Notes under the pieces: generated by a model | Told to the model about the DNA's origin: nothing | Database searches by the model: none | What the model saw: the letters and a program-made list of their open reading frames with translations, nothing else | In this document: positions 61,301-64,000 of the stretch, piece by piece | Layout: every line of letters starts with the position of its first letter | Numbering within the stretch: position 1 is the first letter of the stretch | Program-made: the position numbers and the translations under genes | From: Progne subis subis | Taxonomy: Eukaryota; Chordata; Aves; Passeriformes; Hirundinidae | Length of the DNA: 64,000 bases | Reading direction: 5' to 3' | NCBI GenBank assembly: GCA_022316685.1 | Contig: JAKJHU010000082.1 | Location: 1,178,001-1,242,000, forward strand

Positions 61301-63324
61301 CAGTGTTTGATGTTAGTGATTTAACTTTAATCATTGATATCTTCCTTACCATTAAAATACTGAGTAGTTGATTGCATATCTGGATTGTAGATCCAGTAAG
61401 CCAGTTTGTACTGTGCAAAATACAGTAGGATTTTGAGGTTCAGGACTTGAATCATGATCAAATGTAGGAAGCTTATTTCACAGTTAGGACGTGTAAGAAC
61501 AATCAGCTGAAGAGCATAGCAGCTAATTAATTGCAACAAAAATATGCATATTACATTTCTGCTTAAAAAAAGGAATGAGAAGGTAAAATGCAGCATTGGA
61601 CTATGTTTTGCAAAATGTTAGAATCCAGTTTTAATCCATGGAAACATGAAACTGGGGATTACTGAGGCAAGCTGTCTAAAAAGTGTGCTGCAGACAGAAA
61701 CATTCAGTTAATTTTTTAGGCCTTTGAGGTAGCATTCGACATAGTCCCTTGTCTGGATGGGGAGCTAAATGAAGAATATAGCTGGTTAGTACAAGGATTT
61801 TGAGATTGGTAATGAACTGCATACAAATGAGAGATTTGCTCATTCTGCCTTGTCATTATGTGAGGCTGAAGGGAGAGTGTCCAACGGAGTTTCTCAAAAA
61901 TGGGTTGTGGGAATGATCTTGGCTATTTGATGAGCTTCAAAAAGGAGTTCTAATGCAGCTTTTAGAGTCAAATTAGAAGGTATCAGTAGACCAGGAGCAA
62001 AGAGTCCTGCAGCAGGGACTGAAATGCTGTAATTTGGAGTCTCTGTGGTTCTGGTTGGCAGGAGATGATGTGGGTCACCAGCTCTTTGTTGCACTGATGT
62101 CTGAGACGGATGAAGTCACCGGTCAGGAAAAAGGCAAAGTTTAGATCTCCAATATATGTTATGGAAGTATTCTTATGGGAGGAGGAGGAATGCTCTGACC
62201 TCTGCTGGATTACTGTGTGTAGCTTTCAGGGCAAAGAGTTTTAAAGAGCTGGATGCTCAAAACAAAGCTGTTAGAGCAATCAGCTAATGGAAGAAATCAG
62301 TGTACAACACTCTGGGAGCTGGGGGCAACTTTTTCTTGGGCTGGAAGAGGTTAGACAATTTCTTCCAAAATTGTGCCGTGAAAGAAGAGTGAAGACAGAA
62401 AAGGAGGAAAATTTTCTTCATTGAAAAGGTTTGGTTTGGCTGTATATGGGCTAAGAGGATTGCATTTGTCGCTCCACAGTCATTCTAGTCCTGGAGTGAA
62501 TAAAGTAAAAAGTTCACTTTTTTGTCTTGTCAAGCACAGTTTGGCCTTTACTGTTTTGCAGCCCTAGCAGCATGCAACTTGAATTTGCTCTTGTTTATGT
62601 TCAGTAAGCTGCAACTTTATTTCTTTAAACAGATCCTGCTGTGTTGAAGGCATCTGGTAAATCAAGTGGTCCCCCAGTGGTTGGTGCTCACTTGACATCT
62701 TTGGCTTTACCTGGCAAGCCTGAAAGCGTTGTGTCTCTCACCAGTCAGTGCAGCTACAGTAGCACCATTGTTCACGTTGGAGACAAAAAGACACAACCTG
62801 AATTAGGTAAGACTTTTGCTAGTATTTTTTCTTCAAGATGGCAAGTGCTAGCAAGTTCAAATTTTAGACATGTGAACAGCTGATATCTGCTCGTGACTTA
62901 CATCTTCTTACAGCCAAGGTGGTTTTAGGAAATGGAATAAATAGGAATGGAATGTGTAATCTTAAACTCGCAGCAAAATTATTACAGAATTGTAATGCCT
63001 TAAAAATGCATGTACAGGGCTTTCTTTGCTTCATCTTGAGTGTTTTGCCTTCTGTTCCTGTAGAAATGATAGAAGATGGTCCAAGTGGAGCAGAAATCAT
63101 AGATGGCCAACTTCTTGCCCCTCCATCCAGCTCTGCACACATAAATCAAGAGAAGGAGCCATTTAAAAAACTGGGTCTTACAAAGGAGGTCCTTGCAGTG
63201 CATACGCAAAAAGAGGAGCAGAGCTTCTTGAATAAATTCAAAGAAATCAAGAGATTTAATATTTTTCAATCACACTGCAATTACTACTTACAAGATAAAC
63301 CAAAAGGACGGCCTGCTGAACGTG
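43060..63324 (+). CDS. PER2: PER2, period circadian regulator 2 (17 coding exons, 3' partial)
   Basis: The reconstructed frame covers about 800 residues of a protein that is 1,255 residues in human. In order: Ser/Asp-rich N-terminus (1-113), export-signal/helical segment (114-165), PAS-A (about 205-270), PAS-B (about 340-455), a second LLLQ-type export signal (about 478-488), the SSGYGS beta-TrCP degron (about 495-500), CK1-binding motif A ([17 protein letters not shown]), the FASP serine cluster, and CK1-binding motif B ([18 protein letters not shown]). It is PER2 and not PER3, because the FASP region reads [13 protein letters not shown] and the PAS-A core [10 protein letters not shown] matches PER2. 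PER2 binds CRY and represses CLOCK:BMAL1, with lifetime set by CK1 phosphorylation. All exons are intact with GT-AG borders and matching phases, except the junction after 61,187. The C-terminal CRY-binding domain lies beyond the right edge. Confidence 0.95.
43183..43227 (+). repeat. PER2: 15-bp coding tandem repeat (3 perfect units)
   Basis: TCCAGTGGGAATGAC is repeated three times without mismatch, encoding SSGND x3 in the PER2 N-terminus. Flanking codons (GGC before, ACCAATGAA after) look like decayed units. The mammalian protein has a single SSGSSGHETNEN at this place. Confidence 0.95.
43733..43805 (+). mobile_element. CR1 LINE 3' terminal fragment
   Basis: 'GGGACTCCGTGATCC' followed by 'GGGTCCTTTCCAACTCAAG' and 'ATTCTGTG' is the diverged terminal segment of an avian CR1, truncated to about 70 bp, in PER2 intron 2. 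Confidence 0.7.
44016..44084 (+). CDS. PER2: PER2 exon 3
   Basis: 69 nt between TCTAG and GTAAAT. It encodes [22 protein letters not shown], aligned with human FSLMMAKSEHNPSTSGC. Enters in phase 2 and leaves in phase 2. Confidence 0.9.
44085..47035 (+). other. PER2: PER2 intron 3
   Basis: A 2.95 kb intron with a (GTTTT)n run at 44,149-44,175. Nothing else is recognised; the short frames are chance. Confidence 0.7.
47036..47190 (+). CDS. PER2: PER2 exon 4 (export-signal / helical region)
   Basis: 155 nt between TTACAG and GTAATA. It encodes [20 protein letters not shown]... and on through [26 protein letters not shown] corresponds to the first nuclear export signal of mammalian PER2 (ELIKTLKELKVHLP). 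The following Lys/Arg-rich part matches the weakly HLH-like region before PAS-A. Confidence 0.93.
47696..47817 (+). CDS. PER2: PER2 exon 5
   Basis: 122 nt between TGTAG and GTGAGT, ending in phase 0 at residue 206. It encodes [10 protein letters not shown]...[20 protein letters not shown], matching the human segment that leads into PAS-A. Confidence 0.93.
47818..49339 (+). other. PER2: PER2 intron 5
   Basis: A 1.5 kb intron, GTGAGT to TTTTCAG. No repeat or second gene recognised. Confidence 0.6.
49340..49541 (+). CDS. PER2: PER2 exon 6 (PAS-A core)
   Basis: 202 nt between TTTTCAG and GTGAGT. It encodes [20 protein letters not shown] and continues with [20 protein letters not shown] and [20 protein letters not shown]. 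This is the PAS-A domain, which with PAS-B mediates PER homo- and heterodimerisation. Identity with mammalian PER2 is high. Confidence 0.95.
49542..51100 (+). other. PER2: PER2 intron 6
   Basis: A 1.56 kb AT-rich intron. No repeat or gene recognised. Confidence 0.6.
51101..51152 (+). CDS. PER2: PER2 exon 7
   Basis: A 52-nt exon between TTTCTAG and GTAAGA, encoding [17 protein letters not shown]. The motif [10 protein letters not shown] is identical to human PER2 and lies between the PAS domains. Confidence 0.92.
51153..52546 (+). other. PER2: PER2 intron 7
   Basis: A 1.39 kb intron holding the GTTTT tract; otherwise nothing recognised. Confidence 0.6.
51637..51717. repeat. (GTTTT)n low-complexity tract
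   Basis: Repeating GTTTT/GTTT units in PER2 intron 7, giving a C/A-rich open frame on the opposite strand that is not a gene. Confidence 0.85.
52547..52689 (+). CDS. PER2: PER2 exon 8
   Basis: 143 nt between ATTAG and GTAATC. It encodes ...[21 protein letters not shown]..., ending [14 protein letters not shown]. This is the linker and first part of [14 protein letters not shown] and VHSGYE are invariant in PER2. Confidence 0.94.
52886..52964 (+). CDS. PER2: PER2 exon 9 (PAS-B start)
   Basis: 79 nt between CTCAG and GTAACT, encoding [20 protein letters not shown] then [15 protein letters not shown] is the hallmark first strand of PAS-B in PER proteins. Confidence 0.95.
53559..53935 (-). mobile_element. 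CR1 LINE 3' fragment
   Basis: Begins CATAGAATCATTTGGGTTGC (reverse complement of the CR1 3' end). It continues with 'ATCAAGTCCACCACTGAGCC', 'GGGGATGGTGACTGCACC', 'CTTGAGGCCATTTCCTCTTG' and 'TGTCTGCAAACTGCTG' in CR1 order. It is the longest and best preserved CR1 in the window. Confidence 0.9.
55596..55830 (-). mobile_element. CR1 LINE 3' fragment
   Basis: 'GGTTGGAAGGGACTTCTGAA', then 'GACAGAGATTACACAATCTC' and 'TATGGGAAACCTGTGTTGCA' follow the reverse complement of the CR1 3' region. Diverged and truncated. Confidence 0.8.
57293..57399 (+). CDS. PER2: PER2 exon 10 (PAS-B)
   Basis: 107 nt between CTCCAG and GTACGT. It encodes [20 protein letters not shown] then [15 protein letters not shown]. 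The donor lies in an A7 run followed by GTACGT; the exon ends after the first base of the Ile codon (phase 1). Confidence 0.94.
58039..58192 (+). CDS. PER2: PER2 exon 11 (PAS-B end)
   Basis: 154 nt between TTTGCAG and GTAAGT. It encodes [20 protein letters not shown] then [20 protein letters not shown] and [11 protein letters not shown]. The tryptophans of SSFINPW lie in the PAS-B dimer region. Confidence 0.95.
58374..58482 (+). CDS. PER2: PER2 exon 12 (PAS-B tail, export signal 2)
   Basis: 109 nt between TGTGCAG and GTACAG. It encodes [20 protein letters not shown] then [17 protein letters not shown]. The last part matches the central nuclear export signal of mammalian PER2 (LTEQIHRLLLQ). 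Confidence 0.94.
58483..58919 (+). other. PER2: PER2 intron 12 with A-rich and TG/TA tracts
   Basis: Contains an A/C-rich block (about 58,700-58,810: CAAACAAA, CCACCAAACC units) and a TGTG/TACATA tract (58,865-58,890). These give long chance frames on both strands. Confidence 0.7.
58920..59051 (+). CDS. PER2: PER2 exon 13 (beta-TrCP degron)
   Basis: 132 nt, exactly 44 codons, between AACAG and GTAGGT. It encodes [20 protein letters not shown] then [26 protein letters not shown] is the phosphodegron that CK1 phosphorylates to recruit beta-TrCP in mammalian PER2; all of its serines are kept. Confidence 0.95.
59052..60201 (+). other. PER2: PER2 intron 13
   Basis: A 1.15 kb intron. It holds a small perfect inverted repeat, ACTTCGA/TCGAAGT, at about 59,866-59,886; nothing else recognised. 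Confidence 0.6.
60202..60298 (+). CDS. PER2: PER2 exon 14 (diverged basic linker)
   Basis: 97 nt between TTCCAG and GTAAGA. It encodes [20 protein letters not shown] then [12 protein letters not shown]. It aligns only loosely with human AEICKNGNKTKNRSHYSHES, but the clean splice sites and matching phases support it. It is rich in Lys/Arg between the degron and CK1-binding motif A. Confidence 0.9.
60820..60976 (+). CDS. PER2: PER2 exon 15 (CK1-binding motif A, first part)
   Basis: 157 nt between TTCACAG and GTGAGC. It encodes [20 protein letters not shown], a Gly-rich linker, and ends [30 protein letters not shown] is the start of the conserved CK1 docking site. Confidence 0.94.
61059..61187 (+). 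CDS. PER2: PER2 exon 16 (CK1-binding motif A, second part)
   Basis: 129 nt after an 82-bp intron. It encodes [20 protein letters not shown] then [20 protein letters not shown] and PVG. KRKCE corresponds to human LKRKCEFP. The best donor (AG|GTAACT at 61,188) leaves phase 2, which does not fit the phase-1 acceptor of the next recognised exon. Confidence 0.9.
61188..62632 (+). other. PER2: PER2 intron 16, phase-inconsistent
   Basis: The left border is phase 2 and the right border requires phase 1, so this interval should hide a microexon of length 3n+2 or another explanation. One candidate is 61,256-61,266 (11 nt), preceded by TTCTTTGCAG and followed by GTATAT. A likely old CR1 body fragment occupies about 61,719-62,420. 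Confidence 0.5.
61719..62420 (+). mobile_element. Degraded CR1 internal fragment (tentative)
   Basis: 'GGCCTTTGAGGTAGCATTCG' with 'ACATAGTCCC' resembles the CR1 reverse-transcriptase region. Near 62,200, 'CTGCTGGATTACTGTGTGTAG' and, near 62,330, 'TTGGGCTGGAAGAGG' fall in CR1 order. Divergence is high and the middle part is not convincingly alignable by eye. Confidence 0.4.
62633..62806 (+). CDS. PER2: PER2 exon 17 (FASP serine cluster)
   Basis: 174 nt between AAACAG and GTAAGA. It encodes (x)[20 protein letters not shown] then [20 protein letters not shown] and [17 protein letters not shown]. The spaced serines [10 protein letters not shown] match the FASP cluster (human Ser662 onward), mutated in familial advanced sleep phase. 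The frame is forced to phase 1 at the 5' border, because an in-frame TAA at 62,626-62,628 closes it upstream. Confidence 0.94.
63064..63324 (+). CDS. PER2: PER2 exon 18 (CK1-binding motif B)
   Basis: 261 nt between CCTGTAG and GTATGG. It encodes [20 protein letters not shown], then [20 protein letters not shown], then [20 protein letters not shown], ending KPKGRPAER. It is the second, most conserved part of the CK1delta/epsilon binding domain. It ends in phase 1; the next exon lies outside the window. Confidence 0.95.
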
Positions 63325-64000
63325 GTATGGCACTAGTTTTCACAATAAAACTTGTACTTACATAGAAAGTAAATCCTATTGGGAGGGCATTTCCATTTTT
63401 AGTTGTTTTGTGGGGCCGATGTGAACAGTGACGGTCGTATGCTATTTTCAAAACCCACAGAAAAAAATTCTGACAAATCTTTCTAGAAAATTTAAAGTGG
63501 AATATTGCTTTTAGTGTCCTAATGGACATTTTAGTAACTAATACTTTGATTGTCGTCTGTTCTCTCTACTGTTACTCTCATGCATCTGCTTCCAAGGGAC
63601 AAAATATCCTGCTTTAGAATGTTTGTTTTACTGTATCTGTGCTTGTATTCCCTTGCTTTTCTTTTCCTTCTGTCTTGCCATCTGTCTTCAGTTCAGATTT
63701 TTGGTTTTGTTTTGTTTTCAGCTCCTTTGTTTTCCAGTTTTCCCCATTCCACTGTTGTGTAATTGGTGAGACAATCTGATAATTGTCTGGTTGCCTTTAA
63801 GGTAATAATGTGATCAGCAGGATGGAAATGGCAGAGACGAGCAGTAATAGTGAGATTGTTTTCTTTATTAGGCCTAGGAGCTCTGGATGGCATTTTCAGA
63901 AGTGCTTGATATGATCTTTGTCCTCATTTCGGTCTTGACTTGAAACAGAAGTCAGACACTGCTAAGCATTTTTTTCAGATTTTTATCTTTTCAATTTAAA
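63325..64000 (+). other. PER2: PER2 intron 18 (continues past window)
   Basis: No coding match to the PER2 C-terminal region (Pro-rich segment, CRY-binding domain) is present. The short frames here are chance. Confidence 0.65.

Noticed and set aside
61719..61731. 9-nt candidate microexon (acceptor TTTTTTAG, donor GTAGCA) in intron 16
   Set aside because: Its length is a multiple of three, so it does not correct the phase, and it lies in probable CR1 sequence.

Overview
The window is nuclear DNA of a vertebrate, most likely a bird. It has long AT-rich introns, one strong CpG island, single-copy genes split by canonical GT-AG introns, and several degraded CR1 LINE fragments whose 3' ends carry the CATAGAATC-type end typical of avian CR1. 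Almost all open frames in the window are chance frames; the real coding sequence is short exons, which I located from splice sites, reading phase and protein similarity.

Layout. (1) Positions 1-3,684 hold the 3' end of a VAMP/synaptobrevin gene on the + strand: the transmembrane exon (1500-1551) and the final exon (coding IYFST and stop, 3668-3684), followed by a 3' UTR of unknown length. (2) About 3.7-26.2 kb is an intergenic stretch of more than 22 kb in which I find no gene, only low-complexity tracts and patches that might be conserved non-coding DNA. (3) About 26.2-27.8 kb is a CpG island and is the PER2 promoter. It holds canonical E-boxes, an E-box/D-box pair 4 bp apart, CCAAT boxes, a CACGTT E'-box just before the likely start site, and a non-coding first exon ending at 26,962. 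(4) 26,963-42,841 is a 15.9 kb first intron with one exon-like 57-nt segment, two CR1 fragments and the first copy of a 0.27 kb direct duplication. (5) 42,842-63,324 holds 17 further PER2 exons, coding from ATG 43,060. They encode the acidic/Ser-rich N-terminus, the N-terminal export-signal region, PAS-A, PAS-B, the beta-TrCP degron, the CK1-binding motifs and the FASP phosphorylation cluster. The gene runs off the right edge before the C-terminal CRY-binding domain.

How it works together. PER2 is the repressor arm of the circadian clock. CLOCK:BMAL1 activates it through E-boxes, PAR-bZIP/E4BP4 factors act through D-boxes, and CK1 and beta-TrCP set the protein's lifetime. All of these cis sites and protein motifs can be read here. 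The VAMP gene is functionally unrelated, but its position beside PER2 mirrors VAMP2-PER1 and VAMP3-PER3 in mammals, which suggests an ancestral linked pair copied by whole-genome duplication.

I find no RNA gene, CRISPR array, operon or wholly new system. The main points for a second look are the VAMP-PER2 linkage, the clustered clock elements, a reading-phase mismatch between two PER2 exons that implies a missed microexon, an in-frame 15-bp tandem repeat in exon 2, and a recent local duplication in intron 1.
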